Shown: positions 18,943 to 28,361, counted from the first letter of the stretch. The stretch: 64,000 nucleotides of DNA from Chitinophaga filiformis (GCF_021646545.1 NZ_JAKIRP010000004.1:62001-126000); one strand, 5' to 3'. Notes: a model not told the origin generated them from the sequence alone. Numbers and translations are program-made.

Positions 18943-20157
18943 ATGGATAATATTACTGACCCACAGATAGATGCTTTAATTGTATTTATATCCTATTCAT
19001 GGGATGATGAACCTCACAAGGCATGGATACTGAACCTGGCCAATAAACTGACCCAAAGCGGGATCCACGTTATTTTGGACAGATATGATCTCCGCGCAGG
19101 AAGTAACATGACACGGTTTATGGAGCAGGCAGTCATCAAAGCCGACAGGGTATTATTAATCATGACGCCTACCTATAAAGAAAAAGCAGATGATAGAAAA
19201 GGCGGCGTAGGGTATGAAAGTTCAATTATTTCACAGCAAATATATGAAGATCAGGATTCGGAAAAGTTTATTCCTGTTATTCGAAAAGGAACTTTTAAAG
19301 ATGCTTCACCAACTTTTATAAAGCATCTGATTTCGCACAATATGACAGATGATAGCAAATTTGAAAAAGACTTCGAAGAGCTTCTCCGCGTCATATACGA
19401 TCAACCGGTTATCATACGTCCTCCATTAGGAAAGAAGCCTGATTTTGATGGCAAGAATGCGGCACATGTCCCGGCAACATCACTCGTAAACAATTCTACT
19501 GATACTATCATTTCCTTTGACGTAGAACGCCTTACCGTGGAAGAACTTGAAATTGAAGTAAACGAAATTCAGGCGAAGCTGATTAATCAAGAGTTGTTCA
19601 CACTTAACTTCAATATTCCCCACTATTCACCGCTTAAAATAGAGCTGGAAACACTCAATGGGATTGATTCCCCTGAGGCAAAAAAAAGAAGAACGATTAT
19701 AAGGCAAAGCCTAAAAGATATCAATCCTTTTGAAACCGATGCATCAATAGTGTACAGAGACGCTACAATAACTGCAATTAGTCAATTTTTAACACAACGC
19801 ATGGTGAGTGCAGATTTTGATTTAGCCATTATTTTGCGTGAGGTCTTCAAAATGTTAACTCCAGAGCATCGTTTTATGCAGCCCAACCAGCGCAAATTTG
19901 ACGTCTTCAAAGATGATGACAGATATGTATTCTCGGTATATATCAGCGAGGAGGCAGTAAATGAGCTTGAAGTAATAGGTCACGGATTCCTCACTAGATT
20001 CGCAGGTCTATCCATCATTGACTTTACATATGACGATCTAATACATAAAGTACTTCCTAAAATGTTATGGAATTATCTACGCTTAAAATATCAGAAAAAA
20101 CAGGAGGTAGACCTAAAGGATTATTTCAATTTTGATTGGTACATAGGAATTGGGTAA
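18943..20157 (+). CDS. SEFIR (TIR-like) domain protein, candidate single-gene phage defence
   Basis: 404 aa. Residues ~10-150 are a SEFIR/TIR-type fold: VFISYSWDDEPHKAWI at 14-29, LDRYDLRAGSNMTRFMEQA, LLIMTPTYKEKADDRKGGVG and YESSII with Glu92, the position expected for an NAD-cleaving Glu in TIR relatives. After a linker, residues ~170-404 form an unrecognised, mostly helical domain ending in the aromatic FNFDWYIGIG. SEFIR-domain proteins are known single-gene anti-phage systems that deplete NAD. That function here is inferred. It is flanked by its own 240-bp upstream gap and a terminator, with no effector or sensor partner nearby. It is more AT-rich than its neighbours. Confidence 0.85.
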   Translation: MDNITDPQIDALIVFISYSWDDEPHKAWILNLANKLTQSGIHVILDRYDLRAGSNMTRFMEQAVIKADRVLLIMTPTYKEKADDRKGGVGYESSIISQQIYEDQDSEKFIPVIRKGTFKDASPTFIKHLISHNMTDDSKFEKDFEELLRVIYDQPVIIRPPLGKKPDFDGKNAAHVPATSLVNNSTDTIISFDVERLTVEELEIEVNEIQAKLINQELFTLNFNIPHYSPLKIELETLNGIDSPEAKKRRTIIRQSLKDINPFETDASIVYRDATITAISQFLTQRMVSADFDLAIILREVFKMLTPEHRFMQPNQRKFDVFKDDDRYVFSVYISEEAVNELEVIGHGFLTRFAGLSIIDFTYDDLIHKVLPKMLWNYLRLKYQKKQEVDLKDYFNFDWYIGIG

Positions 20158-20271
20158 GCGTTGCTTTGACTAGTCAAGCTTAAAGCATGCGTATTTTGTT
20201 ACATTCTGTTACTGGAGATTCACACGACATTTCTACATACCTGCAAAAGAAAAAGACCATCCCCTCACGGC

Positions 20272-20301
20272 AAAAGCCGGAGATAATATCTCTGGCTTTT
20301 T
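20272..20301. terminator. Terminator hairpin after the SEFIR gene
   Basis: AAAAGCCGGAGAT (20272-20284) pairs with ATCTCTGGCTTTT (20288-20300) around a 3-nt loop, with one G-T wobble; T-runs on both strands make it usable in both directions. It lies between the SEFIR stop (plus) and the cyclase stop (minus). Confidence 0.8.
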
Positions 20302-20356
20302 GTTTAGTCTGACAGACGTGGTTGTTTAACCCTGCTACAGTACTCCGGGCAAAGTA

Positions 20357-21352
20357 CTAATGGATCGCAACGGGATTTACATTCACCTGGGTTGAACCAA
20401 TATACAACGGTTGTCCCAGCACAAACAGGAACTCCCAGACCTTATCCCGCACCAATGCCCGGCTATCTATCAACTCCAGATTATATATTCCCCGCTTGGC
20501 CAGCATGAATTGATTGATAGGAAACTCTTCATTGCTTTTGGGATTTGGATACACCTCCGAAGCCCAGGTATCTCCCCCGAAGGCAACAATACCCTGATCG
20601 GCCAGCCATTGTGCCGCCTCCATTCCAATGCCTGGTTCTACTTCGAGGAATTGTTTATTATCCTTTCCGATCAGTTCCAGCCACCCGGTGTTGAACAGCA
20701 CCACGTCTCCTTTGCGGATCGTTATACCCTGTTTTTTAAGTACGGCCTGTATATCGGCTACTGCAAATTCGGTACCACCTGGAACAATCGCTTTTCCATA
20801 ATATGCGGTCATGTCTAGCACAATACCACGTGTCACTATAGGCGGCACTTTCTCTATACCAAGTTTCTTTACACCTTCTACAGTAACAAAGTCTGCAGCT
20901 TTATTCCCATTGTAATAAACATTGTCTATGCCTATATGGCCGATGCCATTCAACTGCGTTCCAACCCCCGTCCAGGCGTTCACCATTTCATCATTGAAGC
21001 TGAACTTGTTTGGACCCGCAGTTTGTCCAGCCTGTTGGCCGGGCTGAATATTATATAAATGAAAGGAACGATGGCGAAATGCCGGCAGATGTTTGTCCAC
21101 CGGGACTGCCAATGGATAAGTCTTTCCGGTCTTTACCAGCTTAACAGCCTCCATAACCACCTGTGGAGTTAACAGATTAGCGGCACCTATTTCATCATTC
21201 TTTCCGTAAGCGGATAAATACCATGCACTATCAACCTTTTGTTGATTTGCCTGCTGAGCATACAATGACAAACTGTTTGTCAATAATACGCCTACCGATA
21301 CTGCAATGCTTATTAAATCTCTTGTTTTCATTGTTTGATGTTTGAAGTTCAT
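20357..21352 (-). CDS. Cyclase family protein (kynurenine-formamidase-like metal hydrolase), exported
   Basis: 331 aa; the start at 21331 (MKTRDLISIAVSVGVLLTNS) gives a cleaner signal peptide (ends LYAQ). The cyclase-family metal site appears as WTGVGTQLNGIGHIGID, then DMTAYYGK, VVLFNTGWLELIGK and GGDTWASEVYP. The family hydrolyses cyclic amides or esters; the exact substrate is unknown. It follows the ABM monooxygenase gene by 5-27 bp, so the two form an operon and may act on the same compound. Confidence 0.85.
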   Translation of the reverse strand: MNFKHQTMKTRDLISIAVSVGVLLTNSLSLYAQQANQQKVDSAWYLSAYGKNDEIGAANLLTPQVVMEAVKLVKTGKTYPLAVPVDKHLPAFRHRSFHLYNIQPGQQAGQTAGPNKFSFNDEMVNAWTGVGTQLNGIGHIGIDNVYYNGNKAADFVTVEGVKKLGIEKVPPIVTRGIVLDMTAYYGKAIVPGGTEFAVADIQAVLKKQGITIRKGDVVLFNTGWLELIGKDNKQFLEVEPGIGMEAAQWLADQGIVAFGGDTWASEVYPNPKSNEEFPINQFMLAKRGIYNLELIDSRALVRDKVWEFLFVLGQPLYIGSTQVNVNPVAIH

Positions 21353-21357
21353 TATCC

Positions 21358-21645
21358 TTATATTAGGCTTGTTAATAAAACAACCGGCCTTTCCTCCAAT
21401 TTCTCTTCAACAAGCGCTCCAAAGGCTTTAATATATGGCTGCTGATTATGTTCATCTAATCCCTCCTTACTCTTCCATATTTCATAAAAGGTAAACAGGT
21501 TCTTATCTTCAATGCCCTGATGTAAACTGTAAAGTTCGCATGCTTCCTCTTTACGCGTATGCAGCACCATATTTTGCAATACAGCAGCTACCTCCTCTCT
21601 GTATGCCTCTTTTGCTTTGATAATAGCTGTTAAATAAATTTTCAT
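21358..21645 (-). CDS. Antibiotic biosynthesis monooxygenase (ABM) domain protein
   Basis: 95 aa, one ferredoxin-like ABM domain: MKIYLTAIIKAKEAYREEV, CELYSLHQGIEDKNLFTFYEIWKS (read in pieces), and LDEHNQQPYIKAF. Such small proteins oxidise quinol/aromatic compounds or act as stress proteins. It is first in an operon with the cyclase gene and has a well-formed promoter at 21668-21698. AAAGGAAA before the ATG is a good ribosome binding site. Confidence 0.88.
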   Translation of the reverse strand: MKIYLTAIIKAKEAYREEVAAVLQNMVLHTRKEEACELYSLHQGIEDKNLFTFYEIWKSKEGLDEHNQQPYIKAFGALVEEKLEERPVVLLTSLI

Positions 21646-21667
21646 AATAGTATTTCCTTTGATGAGA

Positions 21668-21698
21668 CAAAATTAGATAACCCACTACCCCTGGTAAA
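21668..21698 (-). promoter_or_regulatory. Promoter of the ABM-cyclase operon
   Basis: On the minus strand TTTA (21695-21698), a spacer of exactly 19, then TAATTTTG (21668-21675). This fits the Bacteroidetes TTTG-N19-TAnnTTTG consensus with one -33 mismatch. It lies about 22 nt upstream of the ATG at 21645. Confidence 0.7.
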
Positions 21699-21849
21699 AT
21701 AAGATGATTTATACTACTGTATCATAATAATGATATCGATACCCCTCGCCGTTTGTGACCTACATCACGTAACCACCACCTGAATCCGTCGCACCTTTGT
21801 ATTGCCAGGGTAACCGCTTAACCAGCCCTGACCGCTAAAACTAAAATCT

Positions 21850-22689
21850 ATGAACAATGCAAAAGTCTGGTATGTAACAGGGGCCTCACAGGGACTGGGA
21901 CTTACTCTGGTAAAAAAACTGCTGGAAGCCGGTTACCGTGTGGCGGCAACTTCACGTAACGCACAAACATTAAAAGCAGCAGTAGGACTGATAGATGCGG
22001 AGCGCTTTCTTCCGCTGGTCGTTGATCTGAACAATCCAGATTGTATCAATGAATCTGTTCAGCAGACAATCACCACATTCGGCCGCATTGACGTTCTTGT
22101 CAATAATGCGGGATATGGCATGATGGGCGTCGTGGAAGAAACTGCCGAACAGGACATCAGGAAGATCTTTGATCTGAACGTGCTGGCTGCTGTTCATGTA
22201 GTAAAGAGCGTATTACCCCTTATGCGCCAACAACAATCAGGCTACATTATTAACATTGGTTCAGTTGCAGGATTTGCCGGAGCACCTGGCTGGTCTGTTT
22301 ACTCGGCTACCAAGGCTGCGATCGCAGCGTTTTCCGAAGTGCTTGCACTGGATGTTAAAGAATTTGGTATTAAGGTAACCATCGCGGAGCCTTCCGGTTT
22401 TCGCACCGGATTTCTTACAGAAAACTCCCTGGCAAATATTGAAAGCAGCATTGAAGGTTATAACGCGGTTAAATCTGCACGGGAGCGTTATCTGGCAGGC
22501 AATGGCAAACAGCCGGGCGACCCTGATAAGGCATCAGCCATACTCATTGAGCTCGCAGAAAGTGACCAACCACCCCTTCATTTATACCTCGGGCAGGATG
22601 CCTACAAGCGGGCATCCGAAAAGATTGCCGACATGGCCGCAGAACTGGAAGCATGGAAACGTATATCCATTTCCGCAGATTTTCTGTAA
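21850..22689 (+). CDS. SDR family oxidoreductase
   Basis: 279 aa. Classical SDR: WYVTGASQGLGLTL (TGxxxGxG), NNAGYGMMG, and the catalytic YSATKAA with a Ser in NIGSVAG. The C-terminus DAYKRASEKIADMAAELEAWK matches the common subfamily of oxidoreductases with broad carbonyl substrates. It is divergent from the ABM-cyclase operon across 204 bp. Confidence 0.92.
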   Translation: MNNAKVWYVTGASQGLGLTLVKKLLEAGYRVAATSRNAQTLKAAVGLIDAERFLPLVVDLNNPDCINESVQQTITTFGRIDVLVNNAGYGMMGVVEETAEQDIRKIFDLNVLAAVHVVKSVLPLMRQQQSGYIINIGSVAGFAGAPGWSVYSATKAAIAAFSEVLALDVKEFGIKVTIAEPSGFRTGFLTENSLANIESSIEGYNAVKSARERYLAGNGKQPGDPDKASAILIELAESDQPPLHLYLGQDAYKRASEKIADMAAELEAWKRISISADFL

Positions 22690-22783
22690 TACCCCCGGGC
22701 ATGTATTTCTTTCAGATTTGTTCATAATCAAAAAAATATATTTACATTAAATTGCATGGAATTACCATTTAAACCCATGCTAT

Positions 22784-23782
22784 ATGTCACACATCCTCTC
22801 CCAACACATCCCTGCCCCGTTGACAGCTGCCGTTGAAGCGGCTTTAGAGCAAACATTCGGCACCAGCAGCGTTAGTGATATTTCATTGCTGGCCGGCGGA
22901 CTTTCGGCAACTCCTGTATTTAAGATCATTGTTAACGATCAATCTTATGTGCTGAAACTGGATAGCACAACTTCGTTTCCTGCTAATCTGAAACTGGCGG
23001 CAGATGCAGGCATTGCTCCAGCTGTGCACTACCACAATACAACAAATGGCATTTCTATCAGTGGCTTTATCAACAGTACCCCGGTGCGCACTGTTTTCGG
23101 ACCTGATAGATTACCACAGGCACTGGCCGCAACTATCAAGGCTATTCACAAGGTACCATACCAGGCAGACGGTAATGATCTGCGGGGAACCATTGACGGC
23201 ATGATAGCAGGCTTCCGGAAAAACAATATCTTGTCAGGTCCGGTATTCGATGAATGTTTCAGCAACTATGATACTATCAGAAGCAAGTATCCATGGAATG
23301 ATCAGGAACAGGTATTCAGCCACAACGATCTGAATCCAAGTAATGTCTTATGCGATGGAGAAAGGATCTGGATCATCGATTGGAGCGTATCTTCTCTAAA
23401 CGACCGGTATATCGATCTGGCCAATGCTGCCAATTTCTTTGTGCATGGCGAAGAACAGGAAAAAGTATTTCTTAATACATATTTTGACGGTGCAGTAGAT
23501 GATTATAAAGTTGCCCGCTTTTATATTATGCGTCAGGTAGGGAGGATCATTTATTCCATGCTGATGTTGCAACTTGCGGCACAAGGTAAACCGAAGGATT
23601 ATGCACATAACCAGGACATGGAAGGCATCACGCTGAAAGAATTCTACCCGCAGATGGGAGCTGGTAAAATATCCCTGGCTACTTATGAAGGGCAGTTCAT
23701 GTACGGGAAAGCCCTGCTGAATGAGGCTGTACAGCAGATGCGTACTCCTCGTTTTGTAGCAGCACTCGCAGTTCTTGGATAA
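22784..23782 (+). CDS. Aminoglycoside phosphotransferase (APH) family small-molecule kinase
   Basis: 332 aa. Kinase-like fold: glycine-rich LLAGGLSATPVF, ATP-binding Lys in YVLKLDS, the catalytic FSHNDLNPSNVL (HxDxxxxN) and metal-binding IIDWSVSSLND. The family covers choline, homoserine and antibiotic kinases; nothing here points to a resistance enzyme. It follows the SDR gene by 94 bp on the same strand and ends before a hairpin. Confidence 0.88.
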   Translation: MSHILSQHIPAPLTAAVEAALEQTFGTSSVSDISLLAGGLSATPVFKIIVNDQSYVLKLDSTTSFPANLKLAADAGIAPAVHYHNTTNGISISGFINSTPVRTVFGPDRLPQALAATIKAIHKVPYQADGNDLRGTIDGMIAGFRKNNILSGPVFDECFSNYDTIRSKYPWNDQEQVFSHNDLNPSNVLCDGERIWIIDWSVSSLNDRYIDLANAANFFVHGEEQEKVFLNTYFDGAVDDYKVARFYIMRQVGRIIYSMLMLQLAAQGKPKDYAHNQDMEGITLKEFYPQMGAGKISLATYEGQFMYGKALLNEAVQQMRTPRFVAALAVLG

Positions 23783-23797
23783 ATGCCGGTATAACAC

Positions 23798-23838
23798 AAT
23801 CCCCTGTTATAACTTCCAAATATTTATAACAGGGGATT
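23798..23838. terminator. Bidirectional hairpin between convergent genes
   Basis: AATCCCCTGTTATAA (23798-23812) and TTATAACAGGGGATT (23824-23838) form a perfect 15-bp stem with an 11-nt loop, between the kinase stop (23782) and the stop of the minus-strand gene at 23842. There is no strong T-run, but the AT-flanked stem and position fit termination. Confidence 0.65.
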
Positions 23839-23841
23839 ATA

Positions 23842-24558
23842 CTACGGCCCGACACTTCTTCTTCTTCTTGATGTCGGTTCCACTAATTTCCAGTAATCAG
23901 GCTCATCAAAATCAAATTCCACTTCTTTCTGATCAGGGGAATAATTCACAACAACAGGCAAGCCCCTTACCTTGTCGGCAGTGACCATAAGGTTATAATA
24001 TTTTTCTCCTGTCTCAACAGATTCCTCAAAAACCGCTATGCCTCTTTTCGGATCAATGATATGAACCACGACTTTGTGAATTCCTGTATAGGGGCTTTTC
24101 AGTGTGAAACGGTATGTAGTACTATCAACTTTGCTAAAGGATATTATTCTATTTGCGAGAGGGCCTTCCCCGCAATAGTCTATATAGGTAGAATCCGTTA
24201 CTCTGACCATAGAATGATACATAAAATCACTGGGATGATAAACGTAAAATTTCTCCTTATGTTGATATACCTGTATCCACCTCCTGGGAAACTCTTTACT
24301 GGTAAATCTTGTTAGCCGCTTATCTTTGACGAGTGCCAATGTGTTGGCGTAAATTTTCTTATCATCGCCGGTGAAACTGAAATCGGAGATCGCTTTGTAA
24401 TATCCTGACGCCGGATTGGTATCAATAAAAACAGCGTGATAGCCGGTAGTTCGCTTCTCTCTCAATAGAAAGACTGTATCTCTCTTTCCCGTTGACTGCG
24501 CACAGATAGCACATGTATACATTGTCAGCAAAACCGTCAGTATATATCGAATTTTCAT
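23842..24558 (-). CDS. Exported hypothetical protein
   Basis: 238 aa with a Sec signal peptide (MKIRYILTVLLTMYTCAICAQ). The mature part is beta-rich (YHAVFIDTNPASGYYKAI; FYVYHPSDFMYHSMV) and ends in a basic tail (SRRRRSVGP). I recognise no domain. Single gene, converging on the kinase gene. Confidence 0.75.
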   Translation of the reverse strand: MKIRYILTVLLTMYTCAICAQSTGKRDTVFLLREKRTTGYHAVFIDTNPASGYYKAISDFSFTGDDKKIYANTLALVKDKRLTRFTSKEFPRRWIQVYQHKEKFYVYHPSDFMYHSMVRVTDSTYIDYCGEGPLANRIISFSKVDSTTYRFTLKSPYTGIHKVVVHIIDPKRGIAVFEESVETGEKYYNLMVTADKVRGLPVVVNYSPDQKEVEFDFDEPDYWKLVEPTSRRRRSVGP

Positions 24559-24647
24559 GGTAGGGACATTAGCGGATCTTATCCAATCAATGTCCTTCTT
24601 TGCATTGATTAGTTTCCCGCTTCCGCCAAGATACAGCGAATTTCGAG

Positions 24648-25421
24648 TTAAAACAGACCGGCAAAACTATTTTCTGATCTGATCTTTGAGATAGTATGCT
24701 CAAACTCTTTGTAAATGTGCATGTTCAAAAATGGTCCGTCACTAACTCTTTTTACGCCCGCCTTTTGTAAGGCATCAAACGATGGCAGGCCAGGTACACA
24801 CATCACACTTACCGGTAGTTTTGACGATGCAGTGACCTTCTCAATATCCGCTATCTTGCTGATGCAAGGGAAAAACAATCCATGTACGCCGGTTTCCTGG
24901 TAAATTGCTGTTCTCGCAAGCGCATCGTTCAATGCATCCGGCACATTGAGCAAGAAGCTGTCACATCTTAAGTTTACAAACATTTTAACGCCATCCTTAT
25001 TGAGCAGCTCCATTACCTGCCGGAGTTGCTGTGCAAACTCTCCTGCATCCCTGATATGTCTTTCACCACCGGTTACAGCAGAATCTTCGATATTAATACC
25101 AGACACGCCTGCCTCATACAAGCGTTTGATATTACTGCTGATATCTTCTGCAGTACGCCCATATCCCCCTTCTATATCTACTGTTAGTATCGCATTGGTT
25201 GATGCAAGGATCCGCCGAACAACGAATAAATAATCATCAAAGGCCATCTCCTCTCCGTCAGAGAAACCCAGGGATGCTGCCACAGCAGCACTGGATGTAC
25301 CCACTGCCTTAAATCCCTGCGCTTCATATACTTTAGCGCTCTGTGCATTCCATACGTTTCCGATACGTAATAAGTCATTGCTGTGATGCAGTGCTAAAAA
25401 TTCGTCAAATCTGTTTTTCAT
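24648..25421 (-). CDS. Isocitrate lyase / PEP mutase family protein
   Basis: 257 aa TIM-barrel of the isocitrate lyase/phosphoenolpyruvate mutase superfamily. Visible are TSSAAVAASLGFSDG, the metal-binding VDIEGGYGRTAEDI, AGVSGINIEDSAV, and PVSVMCVPGLPSF near the end. The catalytic KKCGH-type motif of isocitrate lyase is absent, so it is not a glyoxylate-cycle enzyme; a C-C or P-C lyase on a small oxoacid is likely. Monocistronic, 93 bp from the next AraC gene on the same strand. Confidence 0.87.
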   Translation of the reverse strand: MKNRFDEFLALHHSNDLLRIGNVWNAQSAKVYEAQGFKAVGTSSAAVAASLGFSDGEEMAFDDYLFVVRRILASTNAILTVDIEGGYGRTAEDISSNIKRLYEAGVSGINIEDSAVTGGERHIRDAGEFAQQLRQVMELLNKDGVKMFVNLRCDSFLLNVPDALNDALARTAIYQETGVHGLFFPCISKIADIEKVTASSKLPVSVMCVPGLPSFDALQKAGVKRVSDGPFLNMHIYKEFEHTISKIRSENSFAGLF

Positions 25422-25514
25422 ACGCTATATTATTTTGAATGGATGTATCTCCTGTTTATCTGATAGCAAAGCTATTACAGTAAGACAAGTACAAATTGTA
25501 TAAAACGGAAAAGA

Positions 25515-26330
25515 TTAACTGCTTGCCAATACCTGGTTGAGCGCTGAAGCCTGTTTGGCAAAAGTGTTGGGCGTAACACCGGTAAAAAGCTTAAACTCTT
25601 TTATAAAGTGTGCCTGATCAAAATACCCTGAACTGTATGCAATACTGGTCATTTTTTCCTCCTGCTGGGAAATAAGGTTCAGGCTGTGCTGGAAGCGGTT
25701 TATTTTGTAAAATAACTTCGGGGCTAAACCGGTATACTCTGAAAACAGCATATTCAGATACCTTGTAGATATATTATGGCGATGAGATAATGAAACGATA
25801 TTATCATCGCTGTAATTCTTCTTAAGATAATGAACGATATCTCCTACAAAGCTTATCTTGTTATGTCTCTTTTCTGACGCTTCCAGCTTCTTCCATAAAT
25901 ATGTTTCCATCAACGCTATTCTTGCCTGCAGCTCCGGCGTTTCCAGCAGCCTGTCATGCAATGCTCTCAATGACGGTCCCAGGACGTCAGCGGCGTCAAC
26001 TATTTTATTATTAAATGCTGATACCTGCCCCTCAAAAAAGTAAGCGGCCGAGTGCGGATAAAACTTGAAACCCAGCATAACGTTCCGGCCAACGGATTGT
26101 ATCATTAAAGGCTTTGTGATCTGACCCCAAAGTTCAACAGGTGGATTCGTATAGAAAGTATCGCCTTCTTTTGATCGCCAGTTGCCCGTTCCTACATTAA
26201 AAATCACTTCCATCGTTCCGCTTGGGAACACAATGTCATCGTAGCTCCTGTCCGAATCTGATTCGTAGTAGTAGAAGCACTTGATATATGGCTGTAATTT
26301 CGGGCCTGGAAGTATTTCTTTGAAAATCAT
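25515..26330 (-). CDS. AraC family transcriptional regulator (DUF6597 type)
   Basis: 271 aa from ATG at 26330 (MIFKEILPGPKLQPYIKCFYYYESD); the longer frame begins with a TTG and is not needed. The N-terminal DUF6597-like domain (IVFPSGTMEVIFNVG; PVELWGQITKP) is followed by AraC HTHs (LSHRHNISTRYLNMLFSEYTG; SSGYFDQAHFIKEFKLFTG). Upstream of the PEP mutase-like gene on the same strand and a candidate regulator of it. Its -7 box ends only 5 nt before the ATG. Confidence 0.92.
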   Translation of the reverse strand: MIFKEILPGPKLQPYIKCFYYYESDSDRSYDDIVFPSGTMEVIFNVGTGNWRSKEGDTFYTNPPVELWGQITKPLMIQSVGRNVMLGFKFYPHSAAYFFEGQVSAFNNKIVDAADVLGPSLRALHDRLLETPELQARIALMETYLWKKLEASEKRHNKISFVGDIVHYLKKNYSDDNIVSLSHRHNISTRYLNMLFSEYTGLAPKLFYKINRFQHSLNLISQQEEKMTSIAYSSGYFDQAHFIKEFKLFTGVTPNTFAKQASALNQVLASS

Positions 26331-26335
26331 CAATA

Positions 26336-26343
26336 CAAATATA
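26336..26343 (-). promoter_or_regulatory. -7 box of the AraC gene, near-leaderless
   Basis: TATATTTG on the minus strand matches TAnnTTTG; five bases then separate it from the ATG at 26330. Transcription would start at or within a few bases of the start codon. Confidence 0.5.
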
Positions 26344-26840
26344 AACGTATTGCTGAAGGCAGCATTGTAAAAAACGGAACTGTTTTTCGCTTACAGATTC
26401 ACCGACCTAATCCCTGCTTTTACCGGTTTTTTCCACAGCTTTACCTTTAGCGGGTTGCAGTCGCCTGTTGTACCGATTACTTTTGCATCATGAAACAGCT
26501 ACTGTTTCAAGCTTGATAAACATACTTAGTTATATCTTATCAATCAAATAGTTACTATGAGACATCCATGCGAAACCATTCACTTTGACGCAATTCCCCC
26601 TGTAATTTGGCGTATTTGCCTCCCCTGATATTAAGTATTTCGCACTAAGTTTGCGTCAGAGGAAGCAGTATATGCAAATACAGATCAACAACAATCATAT
26701 TAGCATCGATAATAACACGTTTGCAGATAGGTATATGATATGCATAAGTGGTCACTATGCCATATCACTATATACATTCTAATGTATTACCCTGCCGGAA
26801 GGCCACAGTATTCAATTTCATAAGTCTCAATTTCAATTCT
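26344..26840. other. Intergenic region upstream of the MFS pump gene
   Basis: About 500 bp without a convincing gene. A plus-strand TACTTTTG box at 26478-26485 precedes a 9-codon frame (MKQLLFQA). TGACGCAA (26586-26593) and TTGCGTCA (26651-26658) form a separated inverted pair. TCAATTTCA occurs twice just before the MFS start (26811-26838 region). These could be operator elements; none is assigned. Confidence 0.4.
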
Positions 26841-28118
26841 ATGCATACATCCAGAAAGTCTGCAATTGGCTTTATTTTTATTACTTTATTGATCGACATC
26901 ATGGGATGGGGATTAATTATCCCCGTTATGGCTGACCTGATTGCCCAGTTAAAAGGTATATCAGTGAACGAAGCCAGCCCTTATGGCGCATTTTTGTTAT
27001 CCGTTTTTGCAATCACTCAATTCATTTTTGCACCGATAGTCGGTAATCTGAGTGATAAGTTTGGCCGCCGCCCCGTTTTATTACTCTCCCTCCTGGGTTT
27101 CGGTATCGACTACATTATTCTGGCACTAGCCCCTACGTATGGCTGGCTGTTCATAGGACGCGTCATAGCAGGTATGACAGGTGCGAGTTTTACCACTGCC
27201 ACCGCCTACATTGCTGACGTTAGCCCAGATGAAACAACCAGGGCCAAAAATTTCGGTATGATCGGTGCAGCTTTCGGTTTGGGCTTTGTGCTCGGGCCTG
27301 CTCTCGGTGCATTACTGGCTACCTGGGGTATCAGGGCGCCCTTTTATGCCGCTGCCGTTCTATGCCTGCTAAACTGTATATATGGGCTCTTTATATTGCC
27401 GGAATCACTGAGCAAAGAAAACCGCCGTCCTTTCGAATGGAAACGTGCAAACCCTCTTGGCTCACTGAAATTCCTCACCAAACATCCTGAAATCGGCGGA
27501 CTGGCATTCAGCTTTTTCCTTATATACCTGGGTGCTCAGTCAGTGCAGGGTAACTGGAACTTCTTCACCATCTACCGTTTTCACTGGAGTGAGAAAATGG
27601 TGGGCATCTCCCTCGCCGTAGTAGGTGTACTTGTAGGCGCTGTACAGGCAGGACTGACCAGGGTAGTTGTTCCCAGGATGGGCAATGAAAAAAGTATCTA
27701 TCTCGGCCTTTCCCTCTACACACTGGGATTAGTGCTGTTTGCGTTCGCTACACAGAGCTGGATGATGTTTGCCTTCCTGATCCCTTACTGCCTGGGCGGT
27801 ATCTGCGGTCCGTCTATACAATCCGTTATATCCGGACATGTGCCGCCTAATCAACAGGGAGAATTGCAGGGTGCTCTTACCAGCCTGATGAGTCTGACTA
27901 CTATCATCGGCCCGTTGATCATGAACAGCACATTCAGTTATTTCACCACAGATAAAGCACCATTCTATTTTCCGGGAATACACTTCTTAATTGGCGCCGT
28001 GTGTATGCTGCTCAGTATCATCATCACCTACAAGGTACTGTCACGTGAAAAGAAAGAAAATCCAGAATTGAGAAAAGTGATTGCGGGTAAGGATCTGACA
28101 GATGTGCCGATGCATTGA
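26841..28118 (+). CDS. TetA-like MFS transporter (drug:H+ antiporter, 12-TM)
   Basis: 425 aa from ATG at 26841 (MHTSRKSAIGFIFITLLIDIM in pieces); an upstream in-frame ATG adds 31 non-conserved residues. Motif A is GNLSDKFGRRPVLLLSLLG, with LDxxGxGLIIPVMADL-like GWGLIIPVMADL in TM1 and GFVLGPALGALLA in TM5, all typical of the Tet(A)/TCR efflux group. Twelve hydrophobic segments are visible. Substrate could be tetracycline-like or another hydrophobic drug; the sequence alone does not decide. Confidence 0.92.
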   Translation: MHTSRKSAIGFIFITLLIDIMGWGLIIPVMADLIAQLKGISVNEASPYGAFLLSVFAITQFIFAPIVGNLSDKFGRRPVLLLSLLGFGIDYIILALAPTYGWLFIGRVIAGMTGASFTTATAYIADVSPDETTRAKNFGMIGAAFGLGFVLGPALGALLATWGIRAPFYAAAVLCLLNCIYGLFILPESLSKENRRPFEWKRANPLGSLKFLTKHPEIGGLAFSFFLIYLGAQSVQGNWNFFTIYRFHWSEKMVGISLAVVGVLVGAVQAGLTRVVVPRMGNEKSIYLGLSLYTLGLVLFAFATQSWMMFAFLIPYCLGGICGPSIQSVISGHVPPNQQGELQGALTSLMSLTTIIGPLIMNSTFSYFTTDKAPFYFPGIHFLIGAVCMLLSIIITYKVLSREKKENPELRKVIAGKDLTDVPMH

Positions 28119-28158
28119 TTGTCACACCCTTCATAGAAAGATCTGCCGTATACAGCAT

Positions 28159-28190
28159 AAAAACGTCTCATCTCCGGATGGGACGTTTTT
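28159..28190 (+). terminator. Rho-independent terminator of the MFS gene
   Basis: AAAAACGTCTCATC (28159-28172) and GATGGGACGTTTTT (28177-28190) pair around TCCG with one T-G wobble; T-run at the 3' end. It lies 40 nt after the MFS stop. Confidence 0.88.
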
Positions 28191-28361
28191 ATTATTCCTC
28201 CCTTCGCTAAAAACCATTGCTGGTGCTAACAATATCATCCTCCCCTGACAACATATAACAACCGGCACCACGTACGACCGGATCATATTGTAACATCCTG
28301 TTATCATAAACGTTATACCCACTTGGAGCTAAAAGTCTCTCTCCCGGGAGGGTCATTTTGG

